NCBI RefSeq assembly: GCF_018070045.1
Contig: NZ_JAGPYK010000015.1
Location: 1-61,643 of the forward strand
Direction of reading: 5' to 3'
Source of the DNA: Micromonospora sp. U21
GTDB lineage: Bacteria > Actinomycetota > Actinomycetes > Mycobacteriales > Micromonosporaceae
DNA length: 61,643 nt
Shown here: piece by piece, positions 25,064-33,929 of the stretch
How the letters are laid out: each line of letters opens with the position of its first letter
How positions within the stretch are numbered: position 1 is the stretch's first letter
The notes under the pieces: model-generated
The model's input: only the letters and a program-made list of their open reading frames with translations
Told to the model about the DNA's origin: nothing
The model's database searches: none
Made by a program: the position numbers and the translations under genes

Positions 25064-25187
25064 GGCACCATCCTGGCACCGGGTCGCGTCGCCGAGGGCT
25101 GATTCCGCCTACTCCGCTTCCGGGCGGTGCGACGGCCCAACCCGTACGGTGGGTGGGAACCGTGCCCCGAGACCCCCGGGAGGGATG

Positions 25188-25400
25188 ATGGGTCAGCCCG
25201 ACGAGGACTTCACCCCCGGCGATCACCTCGCGCCCAACGAACGCGACCCCGAGGCGGACCCGGCCGACGCGGTCGAGCAGGCCACGGTCGCCGGCCCGGC
25301 CGACGTCGACAGTGAGCCGCACCGCGGCCTGGAGGTCGATGACTGGGACGCGATGGAGCAGGCCCGGGTGGTCACCGGGGACGAGGACGACTACCGCTGA
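25188..25400 (+). CDS. Small acidic protein of unknown function
   Basis: A 70-residue, strongly acidic protein (MGQPDEDFTPGDHLAPNERDP at the start, DDWDAMEQARVVTGDEDDYR at the end), with no Cys, no membrane segment and probably disordered. GGGAGGG directly precedes a double ATG (25185 or 25188). I do not recognise a family. The coding potential looks real: strong third-position GC, a good RBS, and a position between two transcription units. Confidence 0.6.
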   Translation: MGQPDEDFTPGDHLAPNERDPEADPADAVEQATVAGPADVDSEPHRGLEVDDWDAMEQARVVTGDEDDYR

Positions 25401-25446
25401 CTCCGTCGCAGGGTCGGCTGCCCGTTGCGACAGAGGTGTCAAGCCG

Positions 25447-25476
25447 TTCGGATCACTAGACAAATATCGATCCGAA
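25447..25476. promoter_or_regulatory. TTCGGATC-N14-GATCCGAA operator-like palindrome
   Basis: Perfect 8-bp arms around an AT-rich 14-nt spacer, 72 bp before the surface protein ATG. The spacing and AT-rich centre fit an operator over a promoter. The AT content contrasts sharply with the surroundings. Confidence 0.55.
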
Positions 25477-25548
25477 AGGGGTTACCGGGGGAGTCGGGGC
25501 CTCCCTAGGTTGGACGAGCGCCACCTGTACCCCCACGGGAGGACCCCC

Positions 25549-27114
25549 ATGCTCAAGCACTCGCTCCGCTGGCTGACCGGGCTCGGCGCCGCAGGCGCGT
25601 TGATCGCCGCCTCCGCCACCCCCGCCGTCGCCGCACCCACGATCGAGCCCTACTTCCAGGACGCCACGCTGGCCATCGGCGCGACGCCAACCAGCCGAGC
25701 CCTGTTCCTGTACGCCGACGAGCCGACGGTCCTCAGCGACGTCTCCGTGCGGTACGACTACCGCTCCCTGGCCACCAAGGTCACTGTGACTCCTGCCGAC
25801 GGCCAGAAGTGCACCGCGCCGGAGCCGGGCGTTCTCGTCTGCACGGAGCCCGCCGATGTCGCCCTGTACGAGATGGCGCCGCCCGGCAGCGGGATCTACC
25901 GCAACGCGGCAAAGCAGGTGCGCATCGCCGTCACCGACGATGCGCAGCTCGGCGACTCGGGCGACGTAGCGGTCAGCTTCCAGGCGGCCGGCGGACGGCG
26001 CGGCAGCTACACCTCCCGGGTCCGGGTCGGCGAGGGGGTCGACCTGGCCGGCGGGCCGTTCACCAGCCTCTCCGCCAAGCCGGGTGGGAAGTTCACGGTG
26101 CCGCTGGTCGTGGCAAACGCCGGCGACAAGACCGTCACCGGATTCGTCGCGGTCTTCGACCTCGCCTACTCGATCCGAACCAAGGACCGGTTCAGCAACT
26201 GCCGCTACTCCGACAACCACCTGGTCTCCTGCAACTTCGACGAGGACATCCCGGTGGGCACCGGGCTGGCCACCACGCTGAACCTCGAATTCGTCAAGGA
26301 CACCTACGCGCCGGCCAACCACTCCGGCTACGCCCAGTTCATGACCACTGCCGACTTCGAGGACCTGACCCGGGTGCGGACGGCCGTGGGCGCACGGGCG
26401 GCCACCCCCGGCAGCGGCCCGAAACTGACTCTGGCCGAGGCGCCCGGCAGGGTGCGACAGGCCGACCAGACCGATGTCGGCCCCGGCTGGGACTACACCG
26501 GGTGGACCATCAGGGCCACCGGCAAGAACGGCACCGACCTCGCGGCGATCGGCGCCACGCTCAAGGGCACGGCCGGCGCCGTCGTCACGGCGACCGTCGG
26601 CTTCCGGAACAACGGCCCGGCGACGCTCGACCGAACGAACGGAGACTTCGAGGCCGCCACCCACACCGACGTCGAGCTACCGCCGGGCACCACCGCCGTC
26701 GAGGTCCCCGACAGCTGCTGGTTGCGGCAGGGCACCCGCACGTACCTGTGCGCCTCGGAGATGCTCCTGGTGGCCGGGCAGATCTACACCATGAAGTTCC
26801 GGCTGCGCATCGACAAGGTCATCTCCAACGCCCGGGGCGTGGTGCGGGTCAACGCGCCGTGCGAGTGCCCCGCCGGCGGCGGCTTCCAGGACGACATCAA
26901 ACCGGCCAACGACAAGGCCACCATCGTGGTCAACGCGCCCCAGGGCGGCGGTGGCCAAGGCGATGGCGATGGTGATGGTGGCGGCGGCGGCGGTTCGCTG
27001 CCGATCACCGGAGCCCCCACCAACCTGATCGCCGGCATCGGCGCCCTACTGCTCGTCACCGGTGTGGGCGGCTACCTGCTCGCCCGATGCCGGAGCACCC
27101 GCTTCGTCGCCTGA
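25549..27114 (+). CDS. LPXTG-type cell wall surface protein (paralogue 1)
   Basis: Secreted protein of 521 residues. A Sec signal peptide (MLKHSLRWLTGLGAAGALIAASATPAVAAP) is followed by beta-rich, probably Ig-like repeats (SVRYDYRSLATKV, GVDLAGGP, FRNNGPATLDR). A Gly/Asp linker leads to the sorting signal LPITG, a hydrophobic helix and a basic tail. A sortase should attach it to peptidoglycan; none is in this window. Cys residues occur in pairs (QKC/LVC, SNC/VSC, PCEC), suggesting disulfides. The tail RCRSTRFVA contains an odd Cys compared with RRRTRFVA in the paralogue at 28552. GGAGG precedes the ATG by about 8 nt. Biological role unknown. Confidence 0.85.
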   Translation: MLKHSLRWLTGLGAAGALIAASATPAVAAPTIEPYFQDATLAIGATPTSRALFLYADEPTVLSDVSVRYDYRSLATKVTVTPADGQKCTAPEPGVLVCTEPADVALYEMAPPGSGIYRNAAKQVRIAVTDDAQLGDSGDVAVSFQAAGGRRGSYTSRVRVGEGVDLAGGPFTSLSAKPGGKFTVPLVVANAGDKTVTGFVAVFDLAYSIRTKDRFSNCRYSDNHLVSCNFDEDIPVGTGLATTLNLEFVKDTYAPANHSGYAQFMTTADFEDLTRVRTAVGARAATPGSGPKLTLAEAPGRVRQADQTDVGPGWDYTGWTIRATGKNGTDLAAIGATLKGTAGAVVTATVGFRNNGPATLDRTNGDFEAATHTDVELPPGTTAVEVPDSCWLRQGTRTYLCASEMLLVAGQIYTMKFRLRIDKVISNARGVVRVNAPCECPAGGGFQDDIKPANDKATIVVNAPQGGGGQGDGDGDGGGGGGSLPITGAPTNLIAGIGALLLVTGVGGYLLARCRSTRFVA

Positions 27115-27119
27115 TTGGG

Positions 27120-28008
27120 GAACTCCGGGCCCTGCTTCGGGTCCAGCGGCAGCCGCGAAGCGTTGCCTACCTGGGGGGCCGACCGGCAGGCTGAGCCCCA
27201 CCGGGTCGACGCTCTTCATCTCGGGTAGCACCGCCACCAGCCTGGTCAGCGGCAGGCCGTCGTCGTCGACCGCCAGACCCTTGCCGGCGGCCGACAGCAG
27301 CGCGGTGAGCCGTACCGGATTGGTCAGCACATCCTGCGCGACCGCCCGCCGGACCAGCCCGGCGACGTAGCGCTGGGCGTCGCGGTCCCGGTCCAACGTG
27401 CCATCGGGCAGGTACCGCCGTTGCCGCAGCAGGTCGACGGAGGCAGCCCCGTCGAGCCGCTGACAGCCGGCCGGGAAGGTCCGGCGGGTGTGCCAGGACG
27501 AACCTCCTTCGGTAGACACACCTCCACCCCGTCGACCGCCTCGCTGATCCGGCGCAGACCGGCGAAGGTCAGCACCGCGCCAGCGTCGACGCGTACCCCG
27601 GTCAGGTCGGCGACCACCCGGCGGGTCAGGTCGTAGCCGGCGTCAGGGTGGGCCGGGGCTCGCCGGCACCGCTGTAGAACGCGCTGTTGAGCTTCTCGAC
27701 CCCCCGGCCGGGGATCGAGACCTCCAGGTCGCGCGGCAACGAGATGAGGTACGGCCGGCTCCGGTCTGCCGGGATGTGCACCAGCAGGACGGAGTCCGCC
27801 AACCGGTACGACGGTTGCTCGCCGAAGCCGTCCACCCCGAGCAGCAGGACGTTCAGCGCCCCGAACTGCGCGCCAGCCGGTTGACCGGACAACGACGGGC
27901 CCTCCGCCGGCCGATCGGGGCGCAGCTGCGGCACCCCGACTCCGAGCGCGCCGAGCAGGGCGAGCGTGACGCCAGCGGCCTGGAACCGCTGCCTGCGGCG
28001 ACGGCGGA
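27120..28008 (-). pseudogene. Broken LytR-CpsA-Psr (LCP) family protein
   Basis: Remains of an LCP phosphotransferase, the family that links wall polymers to peptidoglycan. The N-terminal membrane anchor (RFQAAGVTLALLGALGVGV) and core LNVLLLGVDGF, ADSVLLVHIPADRSRPYLISLPRDLEV and KLNSAFYSGAG are in one frame. About 27645 a 1-nt loss moves GYDLTRRVVADLTGVRV and GLRRISEAVDGVEVCLPKEV to a second frame. About 27500 another shift is needed to reach SWHTRRTFPAGCQRLDGAASVDLLRQ and AQRYVAGLVRRAV. Recognisable similarity stops near 27190, so the C-terminus is also lost. The 5-prime end runs directly into the broken sigma gene. Translation into an active enzyme is not possible. Confidence 0.85.
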
Positions 28009-28372
28009 CAGCGCAGCACCAGCGTGGCCCGCTGCCGACGCGGCAGCCGGGACAGCCAGGACCAGATCTGGTCCCGGGTCCACGGCGGACTGGGCGTGGT
28101 CGACGGGTGCCGGTACCGCCTCGTCGGGTTCCCCGCGCAGCAGCACCCGGCGCATCCAGGAGCCGCGCCGCCAGTCGACGTACTGGTTGGTGGGGCATCC
28201 GGCGCACGTAGCGCTCGGGTGAGTCCGCCCGGGCGATCCGCCGCCAGTTGAGCTGGACCCGGACCATCGTCTCCTGCACCAGATCCTGCGCCTGGTGCGG
28301 ATCGCCGGTGAGCATCAGCGCGTACCGCAGCAGCGGGGCCAGCCGCGTGTCCGCGAACTCCTCGTACGTCAC
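28009..28372 (-). pseudogene. Broken SigE-family ECF sigma factor, fused to the LCP remnant
   Basis: It starts at GTG 28372 behind GGGAGG with a good region 2 (YEEFADTRLAPLLRYALMLTGDPHQAQDLVQETMVRVQLNWRRI). An extra base near 28195 shifts the frame to TNQYVDWRRGSWMRRVLLRGEPDEAVPAPVDHAQSAVD. A further shift near 28078 leads to DQIWSWLSRLPRRQRATLVLR. There region 4 stops in mid-domain and the LCP N-terminus begins, so the HTH needed for -35 recognition is deleted. Sigma plus downstream membrane partner is the usual gene pair, and a deletion seems to have fused them. The intact family member at 13482 serves as comparison. Confidence 0.82.
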
Positions 28373-28551
28373 TGCACCTCCCGGGGCTTCTGCCTCAGAT
28401 GACGGAAGCGGGGCGACCGAACATTGCGGTGGCGCTGATCAACCTTTCGGCTGGTCTTGGCATCCGCGCGGCGGTCGGGGCGGCGGCCAACCTTAGCGAT
28501 TCCTTAGGATCCGCAGGCTCCACCTGAATCCCCCACTGGAGGAACCTCTTC

Positions 28552-30114
28552 ATGCTCACCCACTCCACCCGGCGCTGGCTCGCCGGACTGGGCGTAGCAG
28601 GCGCGCTCGTCGCCGCCTCCGCCAGCCCGGCCGCAGCAGCTCCGGCGGCCGAGTTCGACCTTTATTTTGAGGACGTCACCGTCGCCGCCGGCTCGGCCGG
28701 CGTCGTCCGGGGAGCGGCCGTGTTCGGCTCCGAGCCGGCCGTCCTCAACGAGGTCACCGTCCGCTACGACTACCGTTCACTGGCTGGCAAGATCACCTTG
28801 GCCGGTGACACCGGCAACGACTGTTCCGCCGACGGCGACGCGGTGTTGATCTGCACCGAGCACTCCCCGTTCGTAGTCGACGAGACTTTCGGCGGCTTCC
28901 CGGGGCAGGTCGTTATCGCCCCGACCGACAAGGCAGCCACGGGGGACGCTGGTGAGCTGAAGGTCAGCCTCCGGGCTGGCGGTAAAGAGCTTGCTGGCTA
29001 CACCTCCCAGGTCCGGATCGCCGAAGGCGTGGACCTCGCGGGTGGCCCCGACATCGAGGTGAAGGCGGCGCCCGGTGGCGCGTTCAAAGCCCCGTTGACG
29101 GTCCACAACGTCGGCACGACCGAGGTCGACGGCTTGGTGGCGCTCTTCGACAGCGACTACGGCATCCGTACCAAGGAGCGGTTCGACAACTGCTACTACG
29201 AAGATGACTACCTGTTCGCCTGCGAATTCGCCGAGAAGATCCCGGCGGGCGAGGGAAGATTCGCGACCTTCAACTACGAGCTCGCCAAGGACACCTACGC
29301 ACCGGGTAGGCAGGAGAGCAACGTCCGGTGGATGGTCCCGGGAGACTTCGAAGCATTCAACGGCGTGCGCGAGAAGGCCGGCGTCGCGGCGACGCGCCGA
29401 GGCACTGGCAAGACCCTGGCACTGACCGCGGCGCCGGGCAAGCGCGGTGCTCGCGCCCTCCAGGTGGATGTCGACCCGTCCAACAACTGGAGCGCGGTAA
29501 ATGTGCAGGTCACCGGCAAGAACGGGGCCGACCTGGAGGCCGTCGGCGCCACGCTCACCGGCAAGAAGGGCGCGGTGCTGACCGCCCCGCTCGGCTTTCG
29601 TAACAACGGCCCGGCGACGCTGGACCATTTCCGCAGTGGCTCCGACGTGACCTTCGTCGACGTGACGGTTCCGAAGGGCACCACCGCCGTCGAGGTGCCG
29701 GTCGAGTGCGCCCCGCGTACCGGCAACGACGCCGAGTGGGACGAGGCGGGCACCCCAGGTGCCGCCGCGTACCGCTGCTACCCGGGTCCGTTCGCCCCGG
29801 CCGGCGAGGAGCTGACCGGCGAGTTCAAGTTCCGGATCGACAAGGTCATCGCCAACGCCACCGGCACGGTCAAGGTCAACGTGCCATGCGAGTGCGAGGG
29901 CGGCTTCTACGAGGACCTGAAGCCGACCAACGACACCGCCAAGATCCTGGTGAACGCGGCCAGCGGTCAGGGTGGCGGGGAGGGCGACGGTGGCGGGCTG
30001 CCCGTCACCGGTCAGTCCACCGGCCTGATCGCCGGCATCGGCGCGCTGCTGCTCGCCGCGGGCGCCGGCGGCTACCTGGTGGCCAAGCGCCGCCGGACCC
30101 GCTTCGTCGCCTGA
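28552..30114 (+). CDS. LPXTG-type cell wall surface protein (paralogue 2)
   Basis: A 520-residue paralogue of the protein at 25549. It has a signal peptide ending SASPAAAAP, matching segments in the same order (TVRYDYRSLAGKI, EGVDLAGGP, IRTKERFDNC, KDTYAP, FRNNGPATLDHF, RIDKVIANATG, NVPCEC) and the sorting signal LPVTG with a hydrophobic helix and RRRTRFVA tail. Paired Cys are conserved with the paralogue. GGAGG stands 9 nt before ATG 28552. A terminator follows at 30130. Codon use is slightly less biased than in neighbouring genes. The two copies flank the broken sigma-LCP genes, so the cluster may once have been one envelope-stress or cell-wall unit. Confidence 0.87.
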   Translation: MLTHSTRRWLAGLGVAGALVAASASPAAAAPAAEFDLYFEDVTVAAGSAGVVRGAAVFGSEPAVLNEVTVRYDYRSLAGKITLAGDTGNDCSADGDAVLICTEHSPFVVDETFGGFPGQVVIAPTDKAATGDAGELKVSLRAGGKELAGYTSQVRIAEGVDLAGGPDIEVKAAPGGAFKAPLTVHNVGTTEVDGLVALFDSDYGIRTKERFDNCYYEDDYLFACEFAEKIPAGEGRFATFNYELAKDTYAPGRQESNVRWMVPGDFEAFNGVREKAGVAATRRGTGKTLALTAAPGKRGARALQVDVDPSNNWSAVNVQVTGKNGADLEAVGATLTGKKGAVLTAPLGFRNNGPATLDHFRSGSDVTFVDVTVPKGTTAVEVPVECAPRTGNDAEWDEAGTPGAAAYRCYPGPFAPAGEELTGEFKFRIDKVIANATGTVKVNVPCECEGGFYEDLKPTNDTAKILVNAASGQGGGEGDGGGLPVTGQSTGLIAGIGALLLAAGAGGYLVAKRRRTRFVA

Positions 30115-30129
30115 TCCACCCGCACCACC

Positions 30130-30163
30130 GGTGCCCCGTCGACCAGTCGGTCGGCGGGGCACC
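30130..30163 (+). terminator. Hairpin after surface protein 2
   Basis: GGTGCCCCGTCGACC pairs with GGTCGGCGGGGCACC (15 bp with one G-T pair) around a 4-nt loop. Confidence 0.8.
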
Positions 30164-30242
30164 GTCCGTTGGCCCCGCGCATGGGTGGTTGGGGCCCGGT
30201 CCGGCGCGGCACGGACCGCGGGCTTCGGTACCCTTTGTGGCC

Positions 30243-31058
30243 GTGGACACAGCTGAGAAGACCCGCGCTCTCACGGAGAGCGTCGCCCTGAACCCGCTCG
30301 ATCCTAAGGAGCTGTTGCAGACCTTCGGGCTGATCGGCGTCTGGGTGATCCTCTTCGCCGAGACCGGCCTGCTGGTGGGCTTCTTCTTCCCTGGCGACTC
30401 GCTGCTGTTCCTGGCCGGGGTGGCCGCCTCGCCCGTGGCGGATGCCATCTTCGGCGACGGCACCCGGCTCTCCCTGACCGGCCTGCTGATCGGCGGCCCG
30501 ATCTGCGCGATCGTCGGCGCCCAGCTGGGGCACTGGCTCGGCGCGCGGTACGGCCGGCGGATGTTCGAGCGGCCCAACTCCCGGCTCTTCAAGAAGGAGT
30601 ACGTGGAGAAGGCGGAGTACTACTTCCAGAAGTTCGGCCCGGCGAAGGCCGTGGTGCTGGCCCGCTTCATCCCGATCGTCCGGACCTTCCTCAACCCGGT
30701 CGCCGGCGCGCTCGGCATGCCGGCCCGGCAGTTCCTGCTCTGGAACGTCGTCGGCGCGATCCTCTGGGTGGACGGCATCCTGCTGATCGGCTACCTGCTG
30801 GCGGAGCAGATCTACCAGGCCATCGGGGACAAGATCGACCACTACATCCTGCCGGTGGTGGCCCTGATCATCGTGATCTCGGTGCTACCGATCTTCTTCG
30901 AGTTCCTCCGCGACCGGCGGGCCCGCAAGCGTGGCGAGGCCGTCGCGGTGGTTGCGGCTGCCAGCGCCGTCGGTGCCGTCGAAGCGGTCCGCGAGAAGTT
31001 CGACCACGACGAGCACCCGCACGGCCGCCAGCGCCCGGAGCACGGCCAGGAGCGCTGA
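30243..31058 (+). CDS. DedA family membrane protein (copy 3, long form)
   Basis: A 271-residue DedA protein of the classical type: FFFPGDSLLFLAG re-entrant loop, GAQLGHWLGARYGRR, and ARFIPIVRTFLNPVAGALGMPARQFLLWN with the conserved Arg/Pro pattern. About five membrane segments are followed by a His/Arg/Glu-rich cytosolic tail (DHDEHPHGRQRPEHGQER). It is only distantly related to the two short DedA proteins at 5-8.6 kb. No clear RBS precedes GTG 30243; an in-frame GTG lies two codons earlier. A hairpin terminator separates it from the convergent ArsR gene. Confidence 0.85.
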   Translation: MDTAEKTRALTESVALNPLDPKELLQTFGLIGVWVILFAETGLLVGFFFPGDSLLFLAGVAASPVADAIFGDGTRLSLTGLLIGGPICAIVGAQLGHWLGARYGRRMFERPNSRLFKKEYVEKAEYYFQKFGPAKAVVLARFIPIVRTFLNPVAGALGMPARQFLLWNVVGAILWVDGILLIGYLLAEQIYQAIGDKIDHYILPVVALIIVISVLPIFFEFLRDRRARKRGEAVAVVAAASAVGAVEAVREKFDHDEHPHGRQRPEHGQER

Positions 31059-31071
31059 ACCTCGGGTACGA

Positions 31072-31107
31072 CGACGGCCGGCCCCCTGGTGAGGGGGTCG
31101 GCCGTCG
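31072..31107. terminator. Hairpin after DedA copy 3
   Basis: CGACGGCCGGCCCCC pairs with GGGGGTCGGCCGTCG (15 bp, one G-T pair) around TGGTGA. It can serve both DedA and the convergent ArsR gene. Confidence 0.8.
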
Positions 31108-31228
31108 GCATGTCGGACCCGGCCTCCGGCGGTGCAGCCGGGGACGAGCAGGCGTCACCGAGCGGTGGCGCCACCCCTGGCTCGCCACCGAACACCATCC
31201 CGGCGCGGGACGGTGTGCAGCGCCTGCT

Positions 31229-31606
31229 TCAGCGGGCCTTCTTGGTGGCCCGCTTGCGCGGCGGGGTCAGCAGGTCGGCGATCGTCGCGATCGCACTCGG
31301 GACCAGCCGGTAGTACGCCCAGACACCGCGCTTCTCCCGCTCCAGCAAGCCGGCCTCGGTGAGGATACGCAAATGGTGACTGACCGTCGGCTGAGAGAGG
31401 CCGAGCGGCGCCGTCAGGTCACAGACGCACGCCTCGCCCTCAGGGGCCGACTGGATCAGGCTGAGCAGCCGCAACCGAGCGGGATCGGCAAGGGCCTTGA
31501 GGACCCCCGCGAGACGCTCGGCATCGGCACGTTCGATCGGCTCACCGGCAAGCGGCGAGATCTGAGGCATAGTCATTTCGGCCAACGCAGTTCCCACGTA
31601 TTCCAT
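31229..31606 (-). CDS. ArsR-family metal(loid)-type regulator
   Basis: Winged-helix repressor of 125 residues. ALADPARLRLLSLIQ leads to the ACVCDLT motif, the Cys-x-Cys arsenic/antimony or soft-metal site of ArsR/CadC proteins. The recognition helix is GLSQPTVSHHLRILTEAGLLEREKRGVWAYYRL. Known members release DNA upon metal binding. No arsenic, copper or zinc gene is adjacent; the gene follows pyrE by 57 bp on the same strand and converges on DedA. The start is uncertain: ATG 31606 (used), 31576 and 31570 are all in frame without a clear RBS. The targets must be elsewhere. Confidence 0.85.
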   Translation of the reverse strand: MEYVGTALAEMTMPQISPLAGEPIERADAERLAGVLKALADPARLRLLSLIQSAPEGEACVCDLTAPLGLSQPTVSHHLRILTEAGLLEREKRGVWAYYRLVPSAIATIADLLTPPRKRATKKAR

Positions 31607-31663
31607 CCTTCCACCAGCAGCATCGATCCGCCTGCATATCAGCAGATCCGAATCGGCAAACTT

Positions 31664-32203
31664 TTACGCCACAAGGCCGAGGTCAGCCAACGTATAGGCC
31701 GCCCGGTACGGCAATCCGGCGGCTCGCACCGCGTCGCCGGCACCTCGATCAACAATAACCGCCACGCCCACGACTTCGGCCCCGGCCTCACGAAGCGCCT
31801 CGACCGCGGTCAACACACTTCCGCCTGTCGTGGACGTATCCTCCACCGCCAACACTCGGCGGCCGACCACCTCCGGTCCCTCGATCCGCCGTTGTAGACC
31901 GTGGGCTTTACCCGCCTTGCGCACCACAAAAGCGTCCAGGGCCCGACCGGTCGGAGCAGCGGCGTGCAGCATCGAGAGCGCGACGGGGTCCGCGCCCAGG
32001 GTGAGCCCGCCGACGGCGTCGTACTCCCAATCGGCGGTGAGGTCGAGCAGCACCCGGCCGACCAACGGAGCGGCCTGGTGATGGAGCGTGACGCGACGCA
32101 GATCGACGTACCAGTCTGCCTCCCGCCCCGAGGAGAGCACGACCCGTCCGTGGACCACAGCCAGGTCGGTAATGAATTTACGCAGGTCGTCGTGGTCCCC
32201 CAT
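31664..32203 (-). CDS. pyrE: Orotate phosphoribosyltransferase
   Basis: Enzyme of 179 residues that joins orotate to PRPP giving OMP in pyrimidine synthesis. The PRPP loop VLAVEDTSTTGGSVLTAVEAL is the class signature; GGLTLGADPVALSMLHA and FVVRKAGKAHGLQRRIEG complete the active site. ATG 32203 lacks a Shine-Dalgarno, but a TAACCT -10 box ends 8 nt upstream (32212-32217 on the minus strand), which suggests a leaderless transcript. Orphan pyrE away from other pyr genes and near fba is the usual actinobacterial arrangement. Confidence 0.94.
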   Translation of the reverse strand: MGDHDDLRKFITDLAVVHGRVVLSSGREADWYVDLRRVTLHHQAAPLVGRVLLDLTADWEYDAVGGLTLGADPVALSMLHAAAPTGRALDAFVVRKAGKAHGLQRRIEGPEVVGRRVLAVEDTSTTGGSVLTAVEALREAGAEVVGVAVIVDRGAGDAVRAAGLPYRAAYTLADLGLVA

Positions 32204-32372
32204 GGCGATAGAGGTTACTGCGCAAGTCTGAACGCCGTGTGTGGGGTCCACCCTGATCAGCCCCGTGGGGGACAGATGGTTGGCGATGTTCGACTACGCT
32301 CAGCAATCGGCCCGGTTGCGGCGAGCCAACGTGCCGGCACTGGTGCCGGGAGGCCGGGCGGCCGGTGGAGGC

Positions 32373-33182
32373 TCAGCGCTCGTCGCGTCCGATCCTGCCG
32401 CGGGTGTCGCGGGCGACCGCCTGGAGCAGCCTGCGCGGCGCGTGCCGCAGGCCGGCGACGGCCACTTTGTACTTCCACGCCGGAATGCTGACCAACTTGC
32501 CTTTGCCCAGGTCACGCAAGGCTTCGTCGACCACATCCTCGGCCCGCAGCCACATCCACTCCGGCGTCTTCGACATGTTGATGCCGGCCCGCTGATGGAA
32601 CTCCGTACGGGTGTAGCCGGGGCAGAGGGCCATCACCCGGACGCCGAACGGGCGTGCCGACTGGCCGACGGACTCGCTGAAATTGGTGACCCACGCCTTG
32701 CTGGCCGAGTAGGTCGATCCCGGCATCACCGCGCCGAATCCGGCAACCGAAGAGACATTTATCACTGCCCCATCGCGCCGTTCGGTCATCGGCCGCAGCG
32801 CCGCCAGGGTCAGCCGCATGACCGCGTGCACGTTGAGCCGCAGCAGGCGGGCCTCATCCTCCGCAGAGGAGCGCAGGAACGGTTTGTTCAGGCTGATCCC
32901 GGCGTTGTTGACCAGCAGGCGCACGGGGCTGCCGCCGGTGAGCCGCTGCTCCACCACGGCGCAGCCGTCGTCGGTGGACAGGTCCGCCGACATCGTCTCC
33001 ACCTCGCGGCCGTGTCGGGAACCCAGCTCGGCGGCCAGCTCGCTCAACCGGCCCGCGTCCCGGGCGACCAGCACCAGGTGCCAGCCGTCAGCGGCCAGCC
33101 GGCGGGTGAACGCGGCGCCGATGCCGGCGGTGGCGCCGGTGATCAGGGCCCGTCGCTCGGCGGTCGCGGGGTCGAGCGTCAC
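32373..33182 (-). CDS. Short-chain dehydrogenase/reductase
   Basis: SDR of 269 residues. The NADP-binding ALITGATAGIGAAFTRRLA is N-terminal. NNAGIS, the catalytic Ser in INVSSVAGFGAVMPG and YSASKAWVTNFSESV follow in the right places, then CPGYTRTEFH. The C-terminus (KGKLVSIPAWKYKVAVAGLRHAPRRLLQAV) is basic and amphipathic and could bind membrane, as in DltE/YdfG-like or lipid-acting SDRs. GTG 33182 lies 9 bp from the end of the next membrane gene on the same strand, so both may be co-transcribed. Substrate unknown. Confidence 0.85.
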   Translation of the reverse strand: MTLDPATAERRALITGATAGIGAAFTRRLAADGWHLVLVARDAGRLSELAAELGSRHGREVETMSADLSTDDGCAVVEQRLTGGSPVRLLVNNAGISLNKPFLRSSAEDEARLLRLNVHAVMRLTLAALRPMTERRDGAVINVSSVAGFGAVMPGSTYSASKAWVTNFSESVGQSARPFGVRVMALCPGYTRTEFHQRAGINMSKTPEWMWLRAEDVVDEALRDLGKGKLVSIPAWKYKVAVAGLRHAPRRLLQAVARDTRGRIGRDER

Positions 33183-33191
33183 GGGCGATCC

Positions 33192-33857
33192 TCACCTGGG
33201 CGGGTACGGGGGCGCGGTCTGCGCCGGCGGGGGCTGGTGCGGGGCGGGCGGGAACCCGGGGGGAGCGGACGGCACGGTCGGCGCTGTCGGGCGGTGCCGA
33301 CCGAACCAGGCGTTGGCCGCCGGCAGGGCCAGCAGCGTAGCTACCACAAGGTAACCGAGGCCCTGTCCAACGGAAAGCCCCGCGTTGAGCGGGATCCACC
33401 ACGACGGGTACGCGTCGCCGATCAGGCCCAGCAACTCGGCGGTGGCCCGCTCGCCGGCGCTCAGCCGCAGCGGCGCGGCCCGTTCGCCGACGAGCACCGC
33501 CACGCTGCAGCAGCCGGCGAGCAGGCCGAACCCGCACACCACCCAGGTCGCCACCCGGACGCCGGCACGACCGGTCAGCAGCCCGAGGGCCAGGCCGGCG
33601 AGCACCGGCGCGGAGAGCGCCGCCACCACCGCCGACACCGCTGCGGACGCGCGCAGCAGGGTCACCACGTCGTCGATCTGCTGCGGACTCGCCGAGGTGT
33701 CCCGGGCGGCGGAGCGGAAGGCGTCGACCGTGCGGCCGAGCACCGCCAGGTCGACGACGGTGTACGCGAGCGCGGCGACCGCCATCACCAGCAGCACGGC
33801 CGTGGCCAGCAGGACCGCGGCGGGCCGGCGGGCCGGTGCCGATTCCGGGTACGACAC
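33192..33857 (-). CDS. Four-helix membrane protein with Pro-rich tail (1)
   Basis: A 221-residue protein with about four transmembrane helices (near residues 15-35, 80-100, 108-125 and 165-185). A loop in between (TVDAFRSAARDTSASPQQIDDVVTLLR) is predicted external. The cytosolic tail is rich in Pro/Ala (PPGFPPAPHQPPPAQ). GGAGGG precedes GTG 33857 by 7 nt. It shares topology and a loop-plus-tail plan with the gene at 33930, so the two look like diverged tandem copies. No function is known to me. Confidence 0.7.
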   Translation of the reverse strand: MSYPESAPARRPAAVLLATAVLLVMAVAALAYTVVDLAVLGRTVDAFRSAARDTSASPQQIDDVVTLLRASAAVSAVVAALSAPVLAGLALGLLTGRAGVRVATWVVCGFGLLAGCCSVAVLVGERAAPLRLSAGERATAELLGLIGDAYPSWWIPLNAGLSVGQGLGYLVVATLLALPAANAWFGRHRPTAPTVPSAPPGFPPAPHQPPPAQTAPPYPPR

Positions 33858-33929
33858 GACGAATCCCTCCGGTAGGCGTCGGGTTGCAACCTACTCGGAG
33901 GGATCGTCGGCGTCGTGGTTATCGAGCGG

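Noticed and set aside
25549..30114. Pilus or sortase cluster around the LPXTG proteins
   Set aside because: No sortase, isopeptide-type pilin motif or signal peptidase is present in the window.
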